From: Tannerella sp. oral taxon 808
GTDB taxonomy: Bacteria > Bacteroidota > Bacteroidia > Bacteroidales > Tannerellaceae
Reading direction: 5' to 3'
DNA: 17,517 bases
NCBI GenBank assembly: GCA_002890585.1
Contig: MIQB01000043.1
Coordinates: 1-17,517, forward strand
A program made the translations under genes and the position numbers. A model generated the notes under the pieces. It worked only from the letters and a program-made list of their open reading frames with translations, had not been told where the DNA came from and did not search any database. Of the stretch, positions 7,693 to 14,700 are shown piece by piece. The stretch's first letter is position 1. Every line of letters begins with the position of its first letter.

Positions 7693-7700
7693 CAAAGGTA
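7693..7700 (-). promoter_or_regulatory. Candidate Bacteroidetes -7 box for the antiporter cluster
   Basis: On minus this reads TACCTTTG, an exact match to TAnnTTTG. Transcription would start near 7686, about 16 nt before the preferred antiporter start. A clear -33 TTG at normal spacing is not seen. The upstream flank is occupied by a CAATTGGCGG/CCGCCAATTG inverted repeat (7707-7716 and 7745-7754), which could be an operator or the edge of the interspersed element. Confidence 0.5.
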
Positions 7701-7732
7701 GGCCAGCAATTGGCGGTAAGCTCCCGGACGAG

Positions 7733-7909
7733 TGTTTTTGATCTCCGCCAATTGTAGGGGCGCACGCGCATACGCCCTCTCACAACGTCGCCAACGGCGA
7801 TGGATGATCATTCGACGGCCGGGTGCACGTAGGGCGTATGCGATATGCCCCTACGGCCTGCCGGCGGAATGTCCCTGCGCGTCGGTTTTTAATCTCCGTA
7901 CCCCTACGG
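7733..7909 (+). repeat. Interspersed palindromic extragenic element, copy 1
   Basis: This segment matches the reverse complement of 11488-11661 at high identity by eye over about 175 bp. It contains quasi-palindromes of the type GTAGGGCGTATGCGATA, the shared stretch GATGGATGATCATTCGACGG, and TGTTTTTGATCTCCG at the left end. Small ORFs inside it are present only because the element is GC-rich and differ in frame between copies. It looks like a REP/MITE-like repeat without a coding gene. Confidence 0.8.
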
Positions 7910-7963
7910 AACGTGAGTTCGATGTGGGGCAATTCATTCGCCGATATAGGGATGGGACTCCCT

Positions 7964-8101
7964 TTGCACGATGGCTGCAAGCTGCCTTGCACGGGGTCTG
8001 CAAGCTACCTTGCACGGTGTCTGCAAGCCTGCTTGCACGATGGCTGCAAGCCTGCTTGCACGATGGCTGCAAGCATGCTTGCACGATGGCTGCAAGCATG
8101 C
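7964..8101. repeat. Tandem array, six 23-bp units (TTGCACGATGGCTGCAAG type)
   Basis: Units start at 7964, 7987, 8010, 8033, 8056 and 8079, an exact 23-bp spacing. The core is TTGCACGATGGCTGCAAG followed by a variable 5-nt tail. Each unit folds as CTTGCA-CGATGGC-TGCAAG. Neighbouring units also create the perfect palindrome GCAAGCATGCTTGC at their junctions. A 23-bp period is not coding. Confidence 0.93.
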
Positions 8102-8120
8102 TTAAGAGCATCTCTTAAGC
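8100..8120. other. Perfect hairpin closing the first 23-bp array
   Basis: GCTTAAGAG (8100-8108), loop CAT, and CTCTTAAGC (8112-8120) form a 9-bp perfect stem directly at the end of the array. It marks the array boundary. Confidence 0.7.
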
Positions 8121-8141
8121 CTGCGTTGTCTGTGAGCCATT

Positions 8142-8260
8142 GGGGAGGGTGTCTCCCCTGAGGCGGGGAGGGTGTCTCCCCTGAGGCGGGGAGGGTGTCT
8201 CCCCCGAGGCGGGGAAGGTGTCTCCCCCGAGGCGGGGAGAGTGTCTCCCCCGAGGCGGGG
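8142..8260. repeat. Tandem array, five 23-bp units (GGGGAGGGTGTCTCCCC type)
   Basis: Units start at 8142, 8165, 8188, 8211 and 8234, with a partial unit at 8257, again at an exact 23-bp spacing. Each unit folds as GGGGAG-GGTGT-CTCCCC or a close variant (GGGGAA, GGGGAGA). The tail is TGAGGC or CGAGGC. The sequence is unrelated to the array at 7964-8101, yet the period is the same and both arrays are built from hairpins. Not coding. Confidence 0.93.
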
Positions 8261-8274
8261 AAATGGATTCCTTA

Positions 8275-8319
8275 CATCGAACTCACGTTACGGAGATCTC
8301 CCGGAGAGGTGTTTTTGAT
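8275..8319 (-). repeat. Fragment of the interspersed element
   Basis: Bases 8289-8319 are the exact reverse complement of 11462-11492 (31 bp, CGGAGATCTCCCGGAGAGGT core). Bases 8275-8288 (CATCGAACTCACGT) are the reverse complement of 7911-7924, next to copy 1. The two 23-bp arrays therefore lie between matching inverted ends. Confidence 0.65.
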
Positions 8320-8349
8320 TTGATGCAGTTGCCTTGGGGTAAGCGTAAG

Positions 8350-8383
8350 CAGCCCCGCCGATCTCGGTGGATCGACGGGGCTG
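8350..8383 (-). terminator. Possible terminator downstream of the HMA gene
   Basis: Left arm CAGCCCCGCCGATC (8350-8363) pairs with GATCGACGGGGCTG (8370-8383) over a 6-nt loop. The one mismatch is C-A on + but a G-U wobble on minus, so the RNA is more stable on minus. It lies about 240 bp past the HMA stop and lacks a T tract, so the terminator role is uncertain. Confidence 0.45.
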
Positions 8384-8412
8384 ACTTCATTCCCCATGCC
8401 GTGCTGGGGATC

Positions 8413-8621
8413 AGAAGCTGTTTTGAATTTATTTCGGAGGCTATCGGGAGGATATTTCTGATGATTTTGTTTCATCATTTGACGAGCATAGCGAGCTATG
8501 TGAGGATAAATGATGGAACAAAAGGGCAGGAATAGACCCCGATAGACCCGAAATAGAAAGGAGAAAGCTCCGCCCTAACGACTCCTTAAAATAATCACTC
8601 AATAAATTCAAAACAGCTTCT
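8413..8621. mobile_element. 209-bp MITE-like element with perfect 21-bp terminal inverted repeats
   Basis: Bases 8413-8433 (starting AGAAGCTGTTTTGAATTT) and 8601-8621 are exact reverse complements. Inside is a nested hairpin: CATCATTT (8473-8480) with AAATGATG (8508-8515), enclosing CATAGC-GA-GCTATG (8487-8500). There is no ORF long enough for a transposase. No clear target-site duplication is seen, so insertion history is unproven. The right repeat ends on the first base of the HMA stop codon (read on minus). Confidence 0.6.
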
Positions 8622-8944
8622 CAATTGATAATCTCGGGCGGGGTGGCCACGGTAGCGTCCTTACCGATCTCCTTAAAGGCGGCGATCATGCGTTTGGTGT
8701 CCGTCTTGGTGGGGTTATAGGTCACGGTGACTTGCTGCTTGGCCTGGTTTACGCGGACGTCCTTGACGCCCTTCTCGTAGGCAAACTGCTTCTTGATGTT
8801 CTTCACGCAGTTGCTGCACACGATCTCGACGGCGAAGGTGACGCGCTCGTCTTTGTGCGGCGCCTTCTTGTCTTGCGCCATCGTGTGGGTTGCGCCCATG
8901 GCCGTAATCAGCAGGGCAACGATCATTGCTTGAAATACTTTCAT
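8621..8944 (-). CDS. Small exported heavy-metal-associated (HMA) domain protein (107 aa)
   Basis: An N-terminal signal peptide (hydrophobic residues 6-17, likely cleaved after Ala-23) is followed by one ferredoxin-like HMA domain, about 34-97. The metal-binding loop reads IVCSNCVKN, with Cys-43 and Cys-46 in the C-x-x-C spacing of copper chaperones and metal ATPase domains, but the usual Met before the first Cys is replaced by Ile-Val. The later pattern GVKDVRVNQAKQQVTVTYNP is typical of the fold. It probably binds Cu(I), Zn or a similar ion in the periplasm. It lies 175 bp downstream of a TonB-dependent receptor on the same strand. It has its own -7 box at 8991-8998, so it may be transcribed separately from the receptor. 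Confidence 0.9.
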   Translation of the reverse strand: MKVFQAMIVALLITAMGATHTMAQDKKAPHKDERVTFAVEIVCSNCVKNIKKQFAYEKGVKDVRVNQAKQQVTVTYNPTKTDTKRMIAAFKEIGKDATVATPPEIIN

Positions 8945-8990
8945 CTTATCTCTGGTTTTAATGGTGAATAATCTATGGTGATGACGGCGG

Positions 8991-8998
8991 CAAAAATA
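8991..8998 (-). promoter_or_regulatory. Candidate Bacteroidetes -7 box for the HMA gene
   Basis: On minus this reads TATTTTTG, an exact TAnnTTTG match, 46 bp upstream of the HMA start, giving a leader of about 40 nt. The -33 region (about 9015-9030) is AT-rich but has no clear TTG. An ATTAAT-T-ATTAAT palindrome lies just upstream (near 9021-9033) and could be a regulator site or the end of the receptor transcript. Confidence 0.5.
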
Positions 8999-9119
8999 GG
9001 GGCGTAAGTGATGGTCTATGATTAATTATTAATGATTAAGGGTAGGGCGGTGCCATTCTCTGCCATGTCTCTCCGGGGTGATCATTGGTGATTGCCCCTT
9101 TTTCGTTCAGCTATAGTTC

Positions 9120-11330
9120 TTAGAGCGACCACCTGAGTCCGCCGTAGATCTTCCGCCCGTGCACCGGCCCCCAGACCATTGTAGCGTCGAAGTCGTTGCC
9201 CCAGGGGTCGGACGAGGCGATGATGGGGCGCGGTTGCTTGAAGTTGAGCAGGTTCTCTGCACCGATGTAGATGGACAGCTTCTTGAAGCGCTTCGTGAGC
9301 TGTGCACCGAGTATGGTGTAGGGGTCGAACGTTGGCTCCCAGAGCGGGCGTGTGGCGTCGGGCGTGGGCATGGAGCCGGCGCCGTTGAATTGCGCTGTGG
9401 CGTCGAATTGCCAACCGTAGACCGGCGTCTTGTATCCCACCGTGAGCAGACCCTTGTAGCGATTCGTGAGCGGCTTCTCCATCAGTCGGCCGTTGTAGGT
9501 CTCCTTCGCATCCGTCCAGCGCCAAGCCGCGCGCACGTCAAGGGTGTGGAAGAAGGTGTAGGCCGCTTCGAGCTGGATGTTGCGCGCGTAGGCCCGGCCG
9601 TCGAGGTTGTAGAAACGCACCGCGTGAGCATCGGTCATCACGTCGGCCACCACCCGATTTTGGAAGTCCGTCTCGTAATACTCTGCCGAGAGCGTCAGCT
9701 CCTCGCTTCCGGTGGGGATGTGTCCCGTGATCGATGCGCCCCAGTTCCAGGCCGACTCCATACGCAGGTCGGGCGCCACGGTGAGGTTGCGCACGCGGTT
9801 GGAGGCGAAGAGGAAGCTGTTCTCCACAAAGACGTTCACCGAGCGGTAGCCCTTGCCGACGGAGGCGCGCAGGTTGATGGCCTCGATGGGGCGATAATGC
9901 ATGTGCAGGCGTGGGGTGACGAAGGCGCCGTATTCGTTGTGCCGATCGGCGCGGAGGCCGGCCATGATGTCGAGGTTGCGCAGGGGCTTCCACGTGTATT
10001 CGGTGAAGGCACCGGCGGTCCACTCCGTGCGCAGGCGGCGGAAGGCGGGGTCAGCGGCGAAGTACGCCGATGTCTGCTCCGTGCGATCCATGTTCAGGCT
10101 AAGGCCAGTGCTGAGCTTGTGCTTCACGCCGAGGTCGGTGTCGAAGAGCAGGTTGGCGTAGACGTTGGACTGGCGCAGGTCGTAGGGGATGGTGCCGTAG
10201 GTCGCGTCTTGCCGGTGGAACGAGCCGGCGAGGATGAGCGCGATGCTGCGGTTGGCTTCGTCGTCGAGCACGTAGCCGTTCTTGGTGAACACCTCGCCGC
10301 GGAGCGTACGGATGTCGATGCGATACAGCGGATCGCCGGGGCGGGCGGGCTTGGCGTGCGCCGCCTGCCCGTTCTCACGCGTCTCATGGATCAGCTTCAC
10401 GCCTACCTGCGAGATGTAATTTTTGCGGTTATAAAACCAACGGTTGAAGAGGTTGAGCTGCTCCGTGAGGGGCTGGTCGAGGAAGCCGTCGCCGTCAGCA
10501 TCGTGCGACCGCTTGTCGCGAGAGTAGTTGGCGAAGAGTCCCGTGGAGAGGTGCTTCGTGAGGCGGATGGCGGCATCGGCGTTGCCCTCCATGCGGCCCG
10601 CATCGGAGGCGAAGAGGTTGAGCGTAAGGGGTGCAGCCTTCATCGGCTTCTTATACTCCACATTGATCTGCCCCGTGATCGACTCGTAGCCATTGCGCAC
10701 CGAGGCGCTGCCCTTCGACACTTGGATGCTCTCCATCCACGGCGCCGGCACGTAGTCTAACCCGAAGAGCGAGGCAGCGCCGCGGAAGTTGGGCACGTTC
10801 TCCGTGAGCATTTGCACATACGTGCCCGGCAGGCCCAAGAGGCGGATCTGCTTGGCACCCGTGGCTGCGTCGGAGTAGGAGACATCGACTGAGGCGTTCG
10901 TCTCGAAGCTCTCCGAGAGGTTGCAGCAGGCGGCGCGCGTCAGCTCCTCATAGTCGATCTTCTCGGTCTGCACCGTAGCGATGCGCGACTTGAGCGTGGT
11001 GGCCACGTGCCCCTTGACGACCACCTCCTCCACCAGATTCGCCCTCTCGCGGAGGACGATGGCCAGTCTGCCACTGGCAGCGGTGACGTCGATCGTGTCT
11101 GAATAGAAGCCGATATAAGACGCCACGAGTCGGTCGGTGGGGTAGCTGCTGCGTAGTGAGAAGTTCCCGATGGTATCGGTTGTGGCCACCTCGCCCGATC
11201 GGAGCAGGCGCAGCGTGGCGCCGATGGCTTTTTCGCCATAGTCGAGGGCGACAGTCCCTTTCACATCGAATTGCGCCTGCGCAGCAGTGCATAGCACGGC
11301 GGCAAAGAGGGGGAATAGATGCTTGAGCAT
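9120..11330 (-). CDS. TonB-dependent outer-membrane receptor, probable metal-related (736 aa)
   Basis: Starting at 11330 the protein has a clean signal peptide (MLKHLFPLFAAVLC..., cleavage near Ala-19). A carboxypeptidase-regulatory-like beta domain follows (about 22-95), then a plug domain (about 100-230) and a beta-barrel to the C-terminus. The plug block NLSESFETNASVDVSYSD, then GAKQIRLLGLPGTYVQMLTE and VSKGSASVRNGYESITGQIN, matches receptors that in Bacteroidetes recur beside HMA proteins. Cys-135 and Cys-136 precede this block. The protein should import a ligand across the outer membrane using TonB energy; a metal or metal complex is inferred from the HMA gene downstream. The barrel ends in Trp-Ser-Leu rather than the common terminal Phe. 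The frame extends to 11423, but that extension lacks signal features and the start at 11330 is preferred. Confidence 0.92.
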   Translation of the reverse strand: MLKHLFPLFAAVLCTAAQAQFDVKGTVALDYGEKAIGATLRLLRSGEVATTDTIGNFSLRSSYPTDRLVASYIGFYSDTIDVTAASGRLAIVLRERANLVEEVVVKGHVATTLKSRIATVQTEKIDYEELTRAACCNLSESFETNASVDVSYSDAATGAKQIRLLGLPGTYVQMLTENVPNFRGAASLFGLDYVPAPWMESIQVSKGSASVRNGYESITGQINVEYKKPMKAAPLTLNLFASDAGRMEGNADAAIRLTKHLSTGLFANYSRDKRSHDADGDGFLDQPLTEQLNLFNRWFYNRKNYISQVGVKLIHETRENGQAAHAKPARPGDPLYRIDIRTLRGEVFTKNGYVLDDEANRSIALILAGSFHRQDATYGTIPYDLRQSNVYANLLFDTDLGVKHKLSTGLSLNMDRTEQTSAYFAADPAFRRLRTEWTAGAFTEYTWKPLRNLDIMAGLRADRHNEYGAFVTPRLHMHYRPIEAINLRASVGKGYRSVNVFVENSFLFASNRVRNLTVAPDLRMESAWNWGASITGHIPTGSEELTLSAEYYETDFQNRVVADVMTDAHAVRFYNLDGRAYARNIQLEAAYTFFHTLDVRAAWRWTDAKETYNGRLMEKPLTNRYKGLLTVGYKTPVYGWQFDATAQFNGAGSMPTPDATRPLWEPTFDPYTILGAQLTKRFKKLSIYIGAENLLNFKQPRPIIASSDPWGNDFDATMVWGPVHGRKIYGGLRWSL

Positions 11331-11366
11331 ATATATATAAAGGTAAGGGGGAGGACGGGTATGTTT

Positions 11367-11387
11367 CACCCCCTCATCCCCGGGGTG
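11367..11387 (-). other. Small hairpin in the receptor leader
   Basis: CACCCC (11367-11372) and GGGGTG (11382-11387) form a 6-bp stem with a 9-nt loop, about 36 bp upstream of the receptor start on minus. No exact -7 box for the receptor is seen in 11331-11460; TACCTTTA at 11338-11345 is one base off and lies too close to the start codon. The receptor promoter may therefore lie in or beyond the repeat element at 11451-11661. Confidence 0.35.
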
Positions 11388-11450
11388 GGAATGAATCAAT
11401 CCACCCGCTCCTACAAGGATCATGCCGGAGGGGGTGGGGGAGGCGTATCA

Positions 11451-11661
11451 AATTGACGGAGATCAAAAACACCTCTCCGGGAGATCTCCGTAGGGGTACG
11501 GTGATTAAAAACCGACGCGCAGGGACATTCCGTCGGCAGGCCGTAGGGGCGTATCGCATACGCCCTACGTGTACCCGGCCGTCGAATGATCATCCATCCG
11601 TTGGCGACGTTGTGAGGGGGCGTATGCGATACGCCCCTACAATTGACGGAGATCAAAAACA
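11451..11661 (-). repeat. Interspersed palindromic extragenic element, copy 2 (inverted)
   Basis: The body, 11488-11661, is the inverted homologue of 7733-7909. Two identical 21-bp direct repeats beginning AATTGACGGAGATCAAAAAC lie at 11451-11471 and 11641-11661, exactly 190 bp apart. Internal palindromes include GGGGCGTAT-GCG-ATACGCCCC (11617-11637) and GTAGGG-G-CGTAT-CGC-ATACG-CCCTAC (11543-11568). The left end also forms CGGAGATC...GATCTCCG (11458-11490). It has no gene. It lies between the divergent receptor and AlbA_2 genes. Confidence 0.8.
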
Positions 11662-11702
11662 TAGGGGGGCGGCCGACCGGGCAGCACGAAAGCGCCCCCC
11701 TA
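11662..11702. other. GC-rich hairpin beside the AlbA_2 gene promoter
   Basis: TAGGGGGGCG (11662-11671) and CGCCCCCCTA (11693-11702) are perfect 10-bp complements with a 21-nt loop. The right arm overlaps where the -33 region of the downstream promoter would be. It could be an operator or the outer border of the repeat element. Confidence 0.5.
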
Positions 11703-11718
11703 CTTTCACCTCCGCTTT

Positions 11719-11726
11719 TATCTTTG
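11719..11726 (+). promoter_or_regulatory. Candidate Bacteroidetes -7 box for the AlbA_2/regulator operon
   Basis: TATCTTTG matches TAnnTTTG exactly. The start would be near 11733, giving a 66-nt leader. The leader can fold through GCCCCTCC (near 11742) and GGGAGGGC (near 11771) with an inner CCGC/GCGG pair. A clear -33 TTG is absent. I see no obvious sigma-54 promoter (GG-N10-GC) that would suggest autoregulation, but I did not scan exhaustively. Confidence 0.5.
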
Positions 11727-11798
11727 GCGACTCAATAAAAAGCCCCTCCGCCCGGCATGCTGCGGGGAATGGGAGGGCCGTGATTGTGACATCTTGTT

Positions 11799-14700
11799 AT
11801 GGATAACTTCTTAGAAACATATACGGACGGACACGCCTTCCTCCACTCGCTCCACGCCTCGGAGGAGCAGATGGCAATGTTCGACGAGCTGTCGGCGGCG
11901 CCTCCCGCACGCCCCGACGCGGACTTTATGCCCATGCTCCAGGCGGGATCGGTGGCGTGGATCTTCTCCTTTCTGAAGGCGCTCGATTACGCCTGCGATG
12001 CCTGCGCGACAGACCACGAGCGGGCGCTGAAATACCTAACCCTCTACATACGCATCGAGGAGTTCTTGTTAGAAGACACGCGCTTCCCCAGCTTATTCCC
12101 CGAAGGGAAGCAGGCCATCATACCGGTGCGCGCGGAGCAGAAGTTGCACGAGGCGGCCGTCCGACGCAAGGTCTTGACGCTGCTGCGCGATGGGCAGACG
12201 GAGACCTTTCTGGCCGACTTGGCCGACCGCACCGAGACACCGGGCATACAGCTCTACCGGCCGGAGCGGCAGGCCGAGGTGCTGGCCGAACTCTTCCTGC
12301 ACGACCCCCAAGCCCTCACGGCGAGCACAACGACTTACCTACGCCTCTTCAAGCATTTTGCCGAGCAAGACCCGGCCATCTTCCCCATCGATTACTGGCT
12401 CGACACGTGCGAGGCGATGGTGGCCCGCGAGTGTGACGCGATGGACGCCGCGCTGCTGACGGAGCTCATCACGCCTGAGATCAGGCAGCGAGCCGAGGGG
12501 TTGGTGCGCATCGCGGGGGCCACCTTCCTGCTCTGCAAGGCGGCCGACCGAGAGATCGACATGGTGCGGCGGCTGATGTTCTACCGCTACCTCTGTGTGC
12601 TCGACGAACGCCACCTGCCGCCCCTGAAGAACCTTATGCTAAGCACCTTCCTGAAGCATAACAGCCGGCCACCAGAGTATACGTGGGACGAGCTGATCGG
12701 ATTCTCCCTACCCACCTTCGTGGGGAAGATCGCCTACTTCACGGAGAACATCCCGGAAGATCGGCGGCCATACACCTTCGAGGGGAAGGGCGTCGTCACA
12801 CTCGCAGAGCGCCGCATCACGCTGGCGCCATTCGCTGATCCCTTGGGGCGGCGGCGCATGCACAAGTTGCTCACCCTCTGGGACGGCAGCTTGCGCATCA
12901 ACTCCTATCAGAAACCCACAGCCGACCTGACGGCCGGAGCTGCTGACGCCGATCTGCCAGCCAAGACATGGGAGGAGGCCGCGGGCGACTTCATCAAAGA
13001 GAAGACCATCTACCTGAGGCATGAGACGAAGGAGGTGCCGCCCGTAGGTACCCAAGTCAAGATCCGCATCAAGACGATGCACCCGGCTTATCCCTCGCTA
13101 GCCTTTGCCTCGATCGAGGATGATACCTATGAGGGCAACGGCGCCATACACGTCAGTCAGGTCTCGCGCATCAAGCTGACGTCGTTGGCTGACATTTTTG
13201 CAGAGGGCGACTTGGTCACGGCACGCGTGATCGACACGACCGACCCTAAGCGCATGGGCTTCTCCATCCTCGAGGAGATCAGCAACACCATCGCCACGCG
13301 TTTCCACCCGGGCGAATACACCTACGCCCGACTCATCGTAAAGAACAAGAACTCCTACCGCTGGGTGTCGGAGAAGGGTTATCCGCTCTACACCGTGCCC
13401 TCGCCCGATGAGCCCGAAGACTTGGCGCCTGACGACATCTACCTGCTCCGCCTGACGAATGTCAATCGCACGGGCTACGTCCGCGCTGTGATTGAGGAGG
13501 AGGCGCCTGAGGGCATGGAGATCGACACAGAAAAGGCCGTGGGCGACTTGGTGAGCTATTATGTGGACGAGCGCCTGCCGGAAGATGAATTAGAGGAATA
13601 TGACGACAAGGAGACCCCAACGGATGCGGACGAGGAAGAATCTGCCGGCACACTCGGCCCGGAGTATTTGCGCCAATTGATCTACCTCATCGACCTCTAC
13701 ACCGAGTCGACCTCTGACCACATCCTCCGCTTTAACCTCTGCCAGACGGCGCGTCTGCTGGCCGTCATGATCAGCAGCCCCGAGCTGGTGGCCTATTACG
13801 ACCAACGCATCCGATACCTGGCGGAGCTGCACAACTACATCAACAGCCGGCCGGTGAACGTGGGCGTGATCGACGACGAGGCCGTCAGCCGCTACCCCCG
13901 ACTGACCTACGCGCGCACCATCCTCTCCCTGCTCGCGCTCAGGGATGACCCCGAAGCCGACATCGACACCCTGCGTGAACACATGCACTCAGGCCGCAAA
14001 CAGATCGCTGACCTGGCGCGCCTGCTGCTCATCGCCCGGCTGGCCGACAAGGCCTACCCGGACATCACCACCCTCGTAGACGCCGAGGTGCGCTCGCTGC
14101 TGGCCATCGAGGTGGAAGAAGATCCGGACGGCGAGGCGGAGGAGATCGACTTCGGACGTGAGACGAACACCCGCGAGTTCAAGTCCACCATCGTCTTCCC
14201 CCCGAACAACGACCGCATCCCCGACGTAGACCGCCAGATGGAACGCATCCTCATGGCCATCTGCGGCTTCCTCAACGCCGAGGGCGGCATCCTCTTCATC
14301 GGCGTCAACGACATCGGCTATCCCAAAGGCATCGAGCCAGACCTCACCTACCTGCACGCCAATGTGGATAAGTATCAACTCATCATCCGCAACTATATCG
14401 TCAAGGAGCTTGGCAAAGACATCAACGGGCTGATCCGATTCGACTTCCACGACTTCAGCGGCAAGATCGTCTGCGCCATCTCCGTGCCTGCTTACCACGA
14501 GGTCGTCTTCTATCGCGACATCGTCTGGCAGCGCCAGGGCAACTCCACCCGCCCGCTCGACCTGCCCGACATCCGCCTGCTCAAGGAGCGGCGCAAGAAC
14601 CTGCTCCCCTCCCGACGCATCACGGCACCGGCCTTCGGCGACCTGAAGGAGCAGGGCGAAAGCGATGTGCAGAAGGTCTTTCCCGTCAGCATCCCGACTT

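Noticed and set aside
7671..7811. 47-residue N-terminal extension of the antiporter
   Set aside because: It runs through the -7 box and into the interspersed repeat. The extension is Arg-rich and not family-like; the Met at 7670 fits better.
7732..8161. Overlapping small ORFs across the 23-bp array and repeat element
   Set aside because: They are built from repeat DNA in several frames; a 23-bp period cannot keep a protein repeat in frame. No function is supported.
7964..8260. CRISPR array
   Set aside because: The 23-bp units are contiguous without spacers.
9159..10760. 533-aa open frame on + opposite the TonB receptor
   Set aside because: It is antisense to a clear receptor gene. Its translation is Val/Gly/Arg/Glu-rich without domain motifs, a usual by-product of GC-rich codon use.
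11331..11423. 31-residue N-terminal extension of the TonB receptor
   Set aside because: The extension lacks a signal peptide, and the Met at 11330 starts a standard one.
11453..11806. 117-aa ORF on + over the second repeat element
   Set aside because: It covers the interspersed element and the promoter of the AlbA_2 operon, and its frame overlaps the real start codon. Repeat-derived.
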